A stretch of 64,000 bases of DNA from Bacillus sp. FJAT-29814 (GTDB taxonomy: Bacteria > Bacillota > Bacilli > Bacillales > Cytobacillaceae). Below, one piece after another: positions 7,691 through 14,364 of this stretch. The notes beneath the pieces were generated by a model. It was not told the DNA's origin. It worked only from the letters and a program-made list of their open reading frames with translations, and did no database searches. The position numbers and the translations under genes are program-made. Positions within the stretch are counted from its first letter, which is position 1, and every line of letters begins with the position of its first letter. The stretch spans positions 252,731 through 316,730 of the forward strand of contig NZ_LMTJ01000008.1 of assembly GCF_001510715.1 (NCBI RefSeq). The letters run 5' to 3'.

Positions 7691-8413
7691 TTAAAACATC
7701 ATACGAATGGCCCGTCTTAAATCAGGCTGCCAGTATGTCCAGGTATGGCCGCCGACAAATTCTTCATAAAAATAGGTGAAAGGCTTTTCAGTCAGCAATT
7801 TTGAGAGCGAACGATTTGGCGTGAGGAAATCACTTAATCTCCCATCCGTTGTCTTCACCTCGGTTTCCTGTTGGCCAATTACGTGATAAACTTCCAGTGG
7901 CAGCGGTTCGGTAAAACCGCTGACTTTTTGCAAAACTTGATGATTTACATACGGTGATTGCAGAAGCACTTTACCGAAAGTGTGCGGGTATTCCAGTGCC
8001 GCCATTAAAGAAACAGTGCCACCAAGCGAATCGCCAATCAATGCTCTTGTTGCCCCCATATGGTAGGTAGGAAACTCCAGGTCTAAAAACGGAACCAGTT
8101 CATGTGCGAGAAAACGTATGTATTGCTTGTTTTGTTCACCGCCAGGATGGTATTTCCTGCGGCGGTCCTCAACATTCTTATAGGGTACCCCAATGATGAT
8201 TAAATTTTCGATTTCTCTGTTATAAAGATACTCGTCTGCCAGCCGCCCGATTCTGCCCAGTTGAAAATAGTCACGGCCATCTTGGGCGATCAGCAGGGAG
8301 TATTTGTAAAGGTGCGAGAAATTCGCAGGCAGGTAGACGAGTAACTCGATATCTTCGTCAAGTTCGTTGCTGTGAATGGATAATTCTTTTATCGTGCCCC
8401 TTGGATAGTCCAT
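7691..8413 (-). CDS. yjcH: Esterase-family alpha/beta hydrolase YjcH
   Basis: A 240-residue putative esterase (esterase D/Fes type). The nucleophile elbow is GDSLGG (about residues 129-134), with LIAQDGRDYF upstream and the C-terminal GGHTWTYW carrying the catalytic His. It lacks a signal peptide and is probably cytoplasmic. Order yjcF-yjcG-yjcH follows B. subtilis. Confidence 0.88.
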   Translation of the reverse strand: MDYPRGTIKELSIHSNELDEDIELLVYLPANFSHLYKYSLLIAQDGRDYFQLGRIGRLADEYLYNREIENLIIIGVPYKNVEDRRRKYHPGGEQNKQYIRFLAHELVPFLDLEFPTYHMGATRALIGDSLGGTVSLMAALEYPHTFGKVLLQSPYVNHQVLQKVSGFTEPLPLEVYHVIGQQETEVKTTDGRLSDFLTPNRSLSKLLTEKPFTYFYEEFVGGHTWTYWQPDLRRAIRMMF

Positions 8414-8513
8414 GTTGAATAGATCCCCCGTGTTCTGTTTTTTAAATGAATTTTACCATATTTAGTGTGGAATTGCCTGCTGGAAATGGTGTGGGGAGAG
8501 TGGGGGGAGCAGA

Positions 8514-8738
8514 TTAGTGAAGGTAGCGATGTTTGGTACGGGTTTCAGGCATGATGGAGAGTATATTTTCCCGTTTAAAGGTGCGGATTTGATTCCGCAG
8601 CAGGCAGTAGGCCGTAATATACTCTTCAGTCACTTCTTTAATGATCAGGGTCCGCTGTGTTATTTCTTGATTTTCGGCGAGATAAATCATCTCTAAAGGG
8701 ATATGCTGTTCAATTGATCGGATAAATAAGCCTTCCAT
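8514..8738 (-). CDS. Short WYL-like hypothetical protein
   Basis: A 74-residue protein starting MEGLFIRSIEQH behind AAAGGAGGG. The IPLEMIYLA ... ITQRTLIIKEV pattern resembles the small beta-barrel WYL domain without the usual DNA-binding domain. The longer frame to 8792 has no ribosome site. Function unknown. Confidence 0.7.
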   Translation of the reverse strand: MEGLFIRSIEQHIPLEMIYLAENQEITQRTLIIKEVTEEYITAYCLLRNQIRTFKRENILSIMPETRTKHRYLH

Positions 8739-8850
8739 AATGAAGCCCTCCTTTCTAATCATATTATAACCGAACATTAGTTCTCTATTCAATGTTTTTT
8801 AGGAACGTACGTTTGCCTTTTTGTTAATATGAGTTTTTTTAAAAAAACTA

Positions 8851-8878
8851 TTGACTATTTTAGCTTTTTCACTATAAT
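8851..8878 (+). promoter_or_regulatory. Sigma-A promoter for tRNA-Val
   Basis: TTGACT (8851-8856), 16 nt, TATAAT (8873-8878), 22 bp upstream of the tRNA. Confidence 0.8.
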
Positions 8879-8900
8879 TATATTTGTAGCTTAAATAAAC

Positions 8901-8973
8901 GATCTGTTAGCTCAGTTGGGAGAGCATCACCTTGACAGGGTGGGGGTCGGGGGTTCAAGTCCCTCACAGGTCA
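8901..8973 (+). tRNA. tRNA-Val (anticodon GAC)
   Basis: A 73-nt cloverleaf. The acceptor arm GATCTGT pairs with ACAGGTC, with one T-G wobble. The anticodon loop TTGACAG gives GAC, and the T-arm contains GGTTCAAGTCC. The terminal CCA is not encoded. It stands alone with its own promoter and terminator. Confidence 0.95.
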
Positions 8974-8979
8974 TCATTT

Positions 8980-9025
8980 AACAGGCTCAAATCCTTTTTT
9001 TGTAAAGGGTTTGAGCCTGTTTTTG
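8980..9025 (+). terminator. Terminator of tRNA-Val
   Basis: A long stem from AACAGGCTCAAA to TTTGAGCCTGTT followed by T5. Confidence 0.9.
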
Positions 9026-9280
9026 TATATTATTAGAAATTGAGAGTACTCCATTTGTAGTTTTCCACAAATTGCCCTCGTTCGTTTTTATGTTTTGCAT
9101 AATTACAACAGTGAATATCCAGTCTATAATTTCCTTAAACAATATTGCTTCCTAATATCAGAATTATCAGGAAAATAGAGAGTGTGTTTTAGGTATATCT
9201 TTATTTCCAATTATGGAAGAATCATTCTAAAAGAAAAAAATCTTTAGTTCCAGATAAAGTTAAATGGAGGATAGAAAGTG
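9026..9280. other. Intergenic region before the amino-acid dehydrogenase operon
   Basis: No gene is seen. A possible promoter is TTACAA (9103-9108), 16 nt, TATAAT (9125-9130), which would leave a leader of about 145 nt. No riboswitch or clear operator was recognised. Confidence 0.35.
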
Positions 9281-9538
9281 ATGGATAAGGTGATCATTTG
9301 TAGATGTGAAGAAGTAGACTTGGAAGAAATAAAGGAAACGATTAGTAAATATGAATGTTCAGCGCGGGAAATTAAATTACGAACGAGAGCGGGGATGGGA
9401 TATTGCGGCGGAAGAACATGCCGGCCTGCTTTGAATGCCATTATGGCAGAAATATCGGGAGAGAAGTTGCCACACGAAATTCCATTGAAAATCCAGCCGC
9501 CTATTAGGCCGGTATCACTAGGAAGAATAGGGGGATAG
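9281..9538 (+). CDS. BFD-like [2Fe-2S] subunit of an amino-acid dehydrogenase
   Basis: An 85-residue protein with the four-Cys pattern of bacterioferritin-associated-ferredoxin domains: CRC near residue 8 and GYCGGRTC near residue 48. It would carry one [2Fe-2S] cluster. ATG 9281 is chosen; GTG 9278 directly before it is equally possible, since GGAGG fits both. It is the first of four genes spaced or overlapped by a few bases. In many opine oxidase or HcnB-type subunits this domain is fused at the C-terminus of the NAD(P)-type flavoprotein; here it is separate. Confidence 0.85.
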   Translation: MDKVIICRCEEVDLEEIKETISKYECSAREIKLRTRAGMGYCGGRTCRPALNAIMAEISGEKLPHEIPLKIQPPIRPVSLGRIGG

Positions 9539-9545
9539 ACAAATT

Positions 9546-9941
9546 ATGAATAAACATCGAATTTTGGAACATCCTGTCCTTGGTAAATTAACTAATCAGA
9601 AAGAGATGACTTTTACATTTGATGGTAAAAAATATATTGGATACGAAGGAGACACGATTGCATCGGCACTATTGGCCCATGGAATACGGAAACTTCGTGT
9701 TCATGAAGAAACCGGTACACCGCGGGGGATTTATTGCAATATCGGTCATTGCTTTGAATGCCGGGTAACTGTCAACGGAAAACCCGGTATTCGGGCATGT
9801 TTAACAGAAATAAATTCAAACATGGTCATTGAAAGTGGAAAACAACAATCGACCCCGTTTAAACCAACGGATAATGCGTTTGATTTACCTCGGACCTATT
9901 CAGAATTTGAAAATATATATAAAGAGGAAAAAGAGGGGTGA
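9546..9941 (+). CDS. HcnA-like 2Fe-2S ferredoxin subunit
   Basis: A 131-residue plant-type ferredoxin-like protein. Its cluster motif is GIYCNIGHCFECRV with a further Cys in GIRACLTE, i.e. CxxxxCxxC plus a distal Cys. It matches HcnA and the small subunits of sarcosine or hydroxyproline dehydrogenases, which pass electrons between the flavin subunits. Its end lies against the next start. Confidence 0.85.
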   Translation: MNKHRILEHPVLGKLTNQKEMTFTFDGKKYIGYEGDTIASALLAHGIRKLRVHEETGTPRGIYCNIGHCFECRVTVNGKPGIRACLTEINSNMVIESGKQQSTPFKPTDNAFDLPRTYSEFENIYKEEKEG

Positions 9942-9946
9942 GCCGT

Positions 9947-11158
9947 ATGTATGATGTACTGATCATTGGTGCGGGTCCAGCGGGTTTATCCGCTGCTATT
10001 GCCTGTCGTGAATGGAATTTGAGTGTTCTTGTTATCGATGAATTTCCCAAGCCGGGCGGGAGATTGCTCGGTCAACTGCATGAAGAACCAGATGGGAAAT
10101 GGTGGAATGGAATCGAAGAAGCAAAAATTCTTTTAGAAAAAGCAAAGAAACTGAATACAGACATAAGATGCAGCATTTCAGCTCACCACATTGAAAAAAA
10201 CGATCATGGTTTTAGTGTATATACAAACGAAGGGCTATTTGAAGCTGATAATCTATTAATTGCAACTGGAGCGGCAGAAACACCAGCTCCTATACCAGGA
10301 TGGACACTGCCTGGGGTCATGTCCATTGGTGCTGCACAGGTGATGACGAACGTGCATCGCGTTCGTGTCGGGAATAAGGGCATCGTTGTCGGTGTAAACG
10401 TCCTGTCTGTCGCCATTGCACGGGAAATGCAGTTGGCAGGAATTGATCTACAATGCATGGCACTCCCAGCCCTTAATCCAGCAACAGCTGATTATGGAAA
10501 TCCTGTAAATGTAATGGAAGGGTTATTACGAATTGCTCATTTAGCACCATCTGCGGCGATCCGTTTTGGCAGCAGGTTTTTAAAAGGGGATGGGGCGAAG
10601 GATCTGGCCGTGAAGTTTTTTCCTAAAAGCGGTGTAAAAATGTGGGGCATGCCTATTCACCTTCGCAAAGCTGTTACACGAATAAATGGGAAGAATCAAG
10701 TAGAATCTGTAACTATCTGTGATACTACGGCAAAGGGTGAGATTATTCCAGGAAGTGAGAAAACAGTCGAGGTTGATTTTGTATGTATAGCCGGCGGGCT
10801 TTACCCACTGGCTGAGCTTGCAGCTGTTATTGGTTGTCCATTTCAGTATATTGAGGAACTAGGCGGTCATATTCCGGTCCATAATGAACAGATGGAGACA
10901 CCAGTGGAGGGACTTTTTGTAGCGGGAAATATTACAGGAATTGAAAGCGGAAAAGTTGCTCGGGCTCAAGGTACATTAGCCGGTTTATCTATAGCAAAGA
11001 GAGAAGTAGAAACAAAAGGCCAGCTGGAAAATCAAATTCAAAAAGCAAAGATGAATGTTAAATCGAATCGTGAAAACGCAACTATTCAATTTCACCCAGG
11101 GATTGAAAAAGGTCGCAATCAAATGGAAGAAACTTTTTATAACATTTTGCACGGATAA
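9947..11158 (+). CDS. HcnB/OoxA-like FAD-dependent subunit
   Basis: A 403-residue pyridine-nucleotide-disulfide-type flavoprotein. FAD-binding IIGAGPAGLSAA is at the N-terminus and the GLFVAGNITGI motif is near residue 325. At the second nucleotide-binding position the usual GxGxxG is replaced by IVVGVNVLSVA, so NAD(P) binding may be lost and the site may hold another nucleotide. ATG 9947 is 8 nt from GAGGGG; GTG 9938 overlaps that site and is less likely. Related subunits occur in hydrogen cyanide synthase, opine oxidase and D-hydroxyproline or L-proline dehydrogenases. Confidence 0.85.
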   Translation: MYDVLIIGAGPAGLSAAIACREWNLSVLVIDEFPKPGGRLLGQLHEEPDGKWWNGIEEAKILLEKAKKLNTDIRCSISAHHIEKNDHGFSVYTNEGLFEADNLLIATGAAETPAPIPGWTLPGVMSIGAAQVMTNVHRVRVGNKGIVVGVNVLSVAIAREMQLAGIDLQCMALPALNPATADYGNPVNVMEGLLRIAHLAPSAAIRFGSRFLKGDGAKDLAVKFFPKSGVKMWGMPIHLRKAVTRINGKNQVESVTICDTTAKGEIIPGSEKTVEVDFVCIAGGLYPLAELAAVIGCPFQYIEELGGHIPVHNEQMETPVEGLFVAGNITGIESGKVARAQGTLAGLSIAKREVETKGQLENQIQKAKMNVKSNRENATIQFHPGIEKGRNQMEETFYNILHG

Positions 11159-11173
11159 AGGAGGGAGCGGAAT

Positions 11174-12352
11174 ATGGCCAACAAAAATCATGCAGAAGTT
11201 GCCATTATCGGTGGCGGTATCGTAGGTTGTGCTATTGCATATTATGTTTCAAAAGCCGGTATCGATTGCATGTTAATAGAAAAAGGCGATCTAGCAAGCG
11301 GTACCTCTTCTCGTTGTGATGGAAATATTTCCATCGTTGATAAAGATCCAGGATTTGATAGTCTGATGTCTTTAGCCAGCCAGGAGTTAACTGCAGAATT
11401 GGAGAAAGACCTAGATCTTCCATTTGAGTACCGTAGTCTTGGAAGTATATTGGTCTGCGATAATGAAGCCGAGATGGAAGTAGCCAAACAATGGGTGAAC
11501 AAACAGAATCAAGCTGGATTGAAATTCAAGCTGCTTGATAGGACAGATATACGTCAGGAGTCGCCTTATTTTGCTGATGACATCCCAGGCGGCTTAGAAT
11601 GTGAAACGGATTCACTTATTAATCCTTATTTATTTTGCTATTCTTTGATAGATAAAGCAAAACAATATGGGTTGAAACTGCATACACGTGCAGAAGTAAA
11701 GCTAGTTTCAAAAAAGGAAGATTTCATCATCGAAACAACAAAGGGCAGCTTTACCGCAAAAAAGATCGTGAATGCAGCTGGAGTTTGGTCACCTTTTATT
11801 GGTAAAATGCTAGATATTCAGATTCCAATTAAGCCAAGAAAAGGACATATTATGGTCGGGGGAAGACAAAAGCCCATTATCATGAGAAATGTGATGGAAT
11901 TCGGATATTTAATGAACAAATTTCAACGAGAACGTATTGCGGATTCCAAAACTCTAAAACATGGGGTGGCTTTGGTTCTTGAACCAACAGAAAGTCAAAA
12001 TTTCCTAATAGGCAGCAGTCGTCAATTTGTGGGCTTTGATGCAAGTATCGATTATGATGTTGTACAAACCATGGCCAGAAGAGCTTTGCGATTCTTCCCG
12101 AAACTAGAGGATTTCAATATGATTCGGACTTATACTGGTTTTAGGCCATGGACAGAAGATCATTTGCCAATCATTTCAGAGGTCGAAGAAGTACCAGGAT
12201 TTTATATTGCTGCCGGTCATGAAGGTGATGGTATCAGCTTGGCTACGATTACAGGTAAGTTAATTGAGGAAATGATTACAGAGAAAGAGACAACTATATC
12301 AATCGAGCCTTTACGATATGATCGTTTTAACAAAAATGCTGTGACTATATGA
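11174..12352 (+). CDS. HcnC/DAO-family FAD amino-acid dehydrogenase, catalytic subunit
   Basis: A 392-residue D-amino-acid-oxidase-fold protein with the dinucleotide motif VAIIGGGIVGCAIAYYVSKA, EKGDLASGTSSR, and the family C-terminal RTYTGFRPWTEDHLPII and AAGHEGDGISLA motifs. It would oxidise the amine or imino-acid substrate and pass electrons through the three upstream subunits. The substrate cannot be read from sequence: proline, hydroxyproline, sarcosine, glycine or an opine are all possible. No racemase, deaminase or hydroxyproline catabolic gene is adjacent to settle it. Confidence 0.87.
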   Translation: MANKNHAEVAIIGGGIVGCAIAYYVSKAGIDCMLIEKGDLASGTSSRCDGNISIVDKDPGFDSLMSLASQELTAELEKDLDLPFEYRSLGSILVCDNEAEMEVAKQWVNKQNQAGLKFKLLDRTDIRQESPYFADDIPGGLECETDSLINPYLFCYSLIDKAKQYGLKLHTRAEVKLVSKKEDFIIETTKGSFTAKKIVNAAGVWSPFIGKMLDIQIPIKPRKGHIMVGGRQKPIIMRNVMEFGYLMNKFQRERIADSKTLKHGVALVLEPTESQNFLIGSSRQFVGFDASIDYDVVQTMARRALRFFPKLEDFNMIRTYTGFRPWTEDHLPIISEVEEVPGFYIAAGHEGDGISLATITGKLIEEMITEKETTISIEPLRYDRFNKNAVTI

Positions 12353-12361
12353 AGAGATTTC

Positions 12362-12394
12362 AATTCTTAATTTTGCTAATGAAAATTAAGAATT
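12362..12394 (+). terminator. AT-rich hairpin after the dehydrogenase operon
   Basis: AATTCTTAATTTT (12362-12374) pairs perfectly with AAAATTAAGAATT (12382-12394). It has no clear T-tract, so it may be mRNA-protecting rather than a terminator. Confidence 0.5.
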
Positions 12395-12405
12395 CAAAAA
12401 AGTGA

Positions 12406-12440
12406 ACCACCCTGCTTTCAAACAGCGACGGGTGGTTTTC
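12406..12440 (+). terminator. Terminator of the dehydrogenase operon
   Basis: ACCACCC and GGGTGGT arms followed by TTTTCTT. Confidence 0.8.
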
Positions 12441-12610
12441 TTATGTTCACGAAAGTTTTTCCGAAAGATATGGGCACTGCTTTCGCACCCACCGCGAAAA
12501 GAGTCCGGTACACGGGAAAACGGGTAGTTGTGCTAGGACAAGTGACCAAGCTTTTTTATTCATAAAGAATATCATAATTTTGTAAGAACAAATTTAAGGA
12601 GGAATTTTTA

Positions 12611-12913
12611 ATGGCAAGAAGGCGAAATAATAATACAAATGTTGATGTGGATACAGATATCGACAATAGATTAAGAAATCAATCCGAATCAGAGGCCGAA
12701 GCAGATGTACGTAACGTTGACAGAAATACCAATGTAGCTCGTGCAACAATAACTAACTCAGGTAATTCCAGAGTAGATGTTCGTTTAAACAGCAGAAGTA
12801 ATGCAAGGGTTAGATCAGATCAAGAACAAGAAAACGACCAGGATCAAGATACAAATATTGATATTGATGTTGAAGAGAGACGTAGACGTAGAGAATTTGA
12901 TGAAAGTTTTTAA
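12611..12913 (+). CDS. SGNS-motif protein A (tandem family, unknown function)
   Basis: A 100-residue low-complexity hydrophilic protein, rich in N, D, R, S and E and without Cys or Trp. Blocks in order are a basic head (ARRRNNNTN), an alternating VDVDTDID stretch, SESEAEADVRN, NVARATITNSGNSRVDV, NSRSNARVRSD and QEQENDQDQD. It ends with a short basic tail that B and C lack. The strict polar/non-polar alternation suggests beta structure, perhaps a fibre or coat material. AAGGAGG precedes ATG. I do not recognise the family; spore surface is a guess. Confidence 0.75.
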   Translation: MARRRNNNTNVDVDTDIDNRLRNQSESEAEADVRNVDRNTNVARATITNSGNSRVDVRLNSRSNARVRSDQEQENDQDQDTNIDIDVEERRRRREFDESF

Positions 12914-12924
12914 CTTTTTGGTAT

Positions 12925-12955
12925 AGGATGGAGTTTTTTAACTCCGTCCTTTTAT
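12925..12955 (+). terminator. Terminator after SGNS protein A
   Basis: AGGATGGAGTT pairs with AACTCCGTCCT, then TTTTATTT. Confidence 0.8.
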
Positions 12956-13159
12956 TTATTTCTTGCCTGTCGTCCAATCCTTCTTCAGCTCTCATACGAT
13001 ATCCTAAATCCTCCTCTTTCCTTTCCGGCCCTAATGGGGATTGAATATTGGTAAAAGTGTTCATAAAAAGGGGTAAATGTCCTCGGTTAAATGACCAAGC
13101 CATTAATATTTGGAAGAATAATATGGATAGCAAGTATACAATAAGGAGGGGAAGTTTTA

Positions 13160-13465
13160 GTGAGTTCAAGAGAATTTGATGATTTCGGGAACCAAAATGT
13201 CTTCAGTAGTAATAATCGGAGTCGGGAAAACATCAATGTAGATACAGATATTGACAATGAAATCAGAAACAGAAGTGAATCAGAGGCTGAAGCGGATGTT
13301 AGAAATACCGATAAAAATTCAAATATCGCACGTGCATCTATCAATAATTCAGGGAATTCACGGGTTAACGTAAGGTCAAATAGTCGAAGTAACTCCCGGG
13401 TTAGATCGGATCAAGAGCAAGAGAACGATCAAGATTTAAATGCTGATTTTGATTTGGAGTTTTAG
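13160..13465 (+). CDS. SGNS-motif protein B (tandem family)
   Basis: A 101-residue paralogue of the gene at 12611. It starts at GTG, 8 nt after AAGGAGGGG. It has a different N-terminus (SSREFDDFGNQNVF), then the shared core with NVDTDIDNEIRNRSESEAEA, NIARASINNSGNSRVNV and RVRSDQEQENDQD, ending in DFDLEF. It is the most divergent of the three close copies. It is separated from copy A by a terminator, so it may have its own promoter. Confidence 0.75.
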   Translation: MSSREFDDFGNQNVFSSNNRSRENINVDTDIDNEIRNRSESEAEADVRNTDKNSNIARASINNSGNSRVNVRSNSRSNSRVRSDQEQENDQDLNADFDLEF

Positions 13466-13525
13466 GAGAATAATGAAGGCTTGTAGGTACAAATTCAATG
13501 ATGATTGAACAAGGAGGAATTTTTA

Positions 13526-13825
13526 ATGAAAAGAAGAAGAAGGAATATTCAACGTACTGGGATGAACCGTCGAAATAATACAAATGTGAATGTTGACGTT
13601 AATACTGATCTTGAAAATGAGCTGCGGAACAGATCAAATTCAGAGGCTGAGGCAGATGTAAGGAACGTTGATCGAAATACTAACGTTGCCCGTGCGACAA
13701 TCGCAAATTCTGGAAATTCAAGAGTAGATGTTACATTAAATAGCCGAAGCAATGCACGTGTCAGAACTGATCAAGAACAAGAGAACGACCAAGACCAAAA
13801 TACAGATATTGATGTTGAATTCTAA
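13526..13825 (+). CDS. SGNS-motif protein C (tandem family)
   Basis: A 99-residue paralogue of A and B with an Arg-rich head (KRRRRNIQRTGMNRRNN), NVDVNTDLENELRNRSNSEA, NVARATIANSGNSRVDV and a DQNTDIDVEF tail. ATG 13526 lies behind the same AAGGAGGAATTTTTA leader as copy A; the frame is open from TTG 13505 but this has no ribosome site. The 60 bp between B and C contain no terminator, so they may be co-transcribed. Confidence 0.75.
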   Translation: MKRRRRNIQRTGMNRRNNTNVNVDVNTDLENELRNRSNSEAEADVRNVDRNTNVARATIANSGNSRVDVTLNSRSNARVRTDQEQENDQDQNTDIDVEF

Positions 13826-13836
13826 TTAATAATGTT

Positions 13837-13867
13837 AGGGATGGGGTTTTACCAATTCCATCCCTTT
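13837..13867 (+). terminator. Hairpin between SGNS protein C and gene D
   Basis: AGGGATGG pairs with CCATCCCT followed by TTT. The next start is only about 15 bp away, so it may attenuate rather than stop transcription. Confidence 0.6.
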
Positions 13868-13881
13868 AAAGGAATGAGACT

Positions 13882-14271
13882 ATGGAAAAAAATAGACAAC
13901 GAAGAGAGAATCATGTATCACAGCAAAGGATAAATTTTGAAGAGCGTAATTCCCAAAGACAATTAAGTGAAAACAATAATAGGGCTTTATCTCGTTTGTT
14001 TGATCAAGACAAAATTAGCAATGAAATCTTAAATTCAGTTAATAAAAGTGGGAACTCTGATGTAGACGTACAGGTTGATGTACATGTTGATACTACCCCA
14101 ATAGCTTTTGCTATTTTATGCTCCTTGCTGGCTACAAAACAGATGAACAATGCTGAATTTGAAGAGGCAGTAGAAAGGCTTCAAAACCTAAACTTAACAG
14201 AAGACTATACCCTGAATAATGTATATAATCCTATAAAAATGAATAAAAGGACTAGAAAGAAAGTGGATTAA
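13882..14271 (+). CDS. SGNS-related protein D (possible CotX-like coat protein)
   Basis: A 129-residue protein sharing only the NKSGNSDVDVQVDVHVD segment (about residues 54-70) with copies A-C. The head is Gln/Arg/Asn-rich. After the motif comes a hydrophobic stretch (PIAFAILCSLLA) and a helical, more ordinary C-terminus ending RTRKKVD. The pattern of an alternating beta segment followed by a hydrophobic helix recalls the CotX/CotV domain, but similarity is too weak to claim. Start ATG follows AAAGGAATGA. Confidence 0.7.
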   Translation: MEKNRQRRENHVSQQRINFEERNSQRQLSENNNRALSRLFDQDKISNEILNSVNKSGNSDVDVQVDVHVDTTPIAFAILCSLLATKQMNNAEFEEAVERLQNLNLTEDYTLNNVYNPIKMNKRTRKKVD

Positions 14272-14317
14272 ATTGTACCACTTTCTTTTAATTTGTTACG
14301 AAGTGTTTCGGATTATT

Positions 14318-14351
14318 AAAAAAGACAATCCACAAGAGAATTGTCTTTTTT
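14318..14351. terminator. Bidirectional terminator
   Basis: AAAAAAGACAAT pairs with ATTGTCTTTTTT, serving gene D and the convergent peptidase. Confidence 0.9.
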
Positions 14352-14364
14352 AATGCCTTTTAAA

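Noticed and set aside
8980..9025. Attachment site next to tRNA-Val
   Set aside because: tRNA genes are common integration sites, but the following genes are an ordinary metabolic operon and no integrase or repeat of the tRNA 3' end was seen.
12443..12565. 40-codon plus-strand frame starting MFTKVFPKDM just before the SGNS cluster
   Set aside because: No ribosome site, it starts in the T-tract of the upstream terminator, and no family is recognised; it might be a gene remnant but this cannot be supported.
12958..13090. Possible gene remnant between SGNS genes A and B (minus-strand frame with LGPERKEEDL)
   Set aside because: The minus-strand frame overlaps gene A and has no start signal of its own; no recognisable family.
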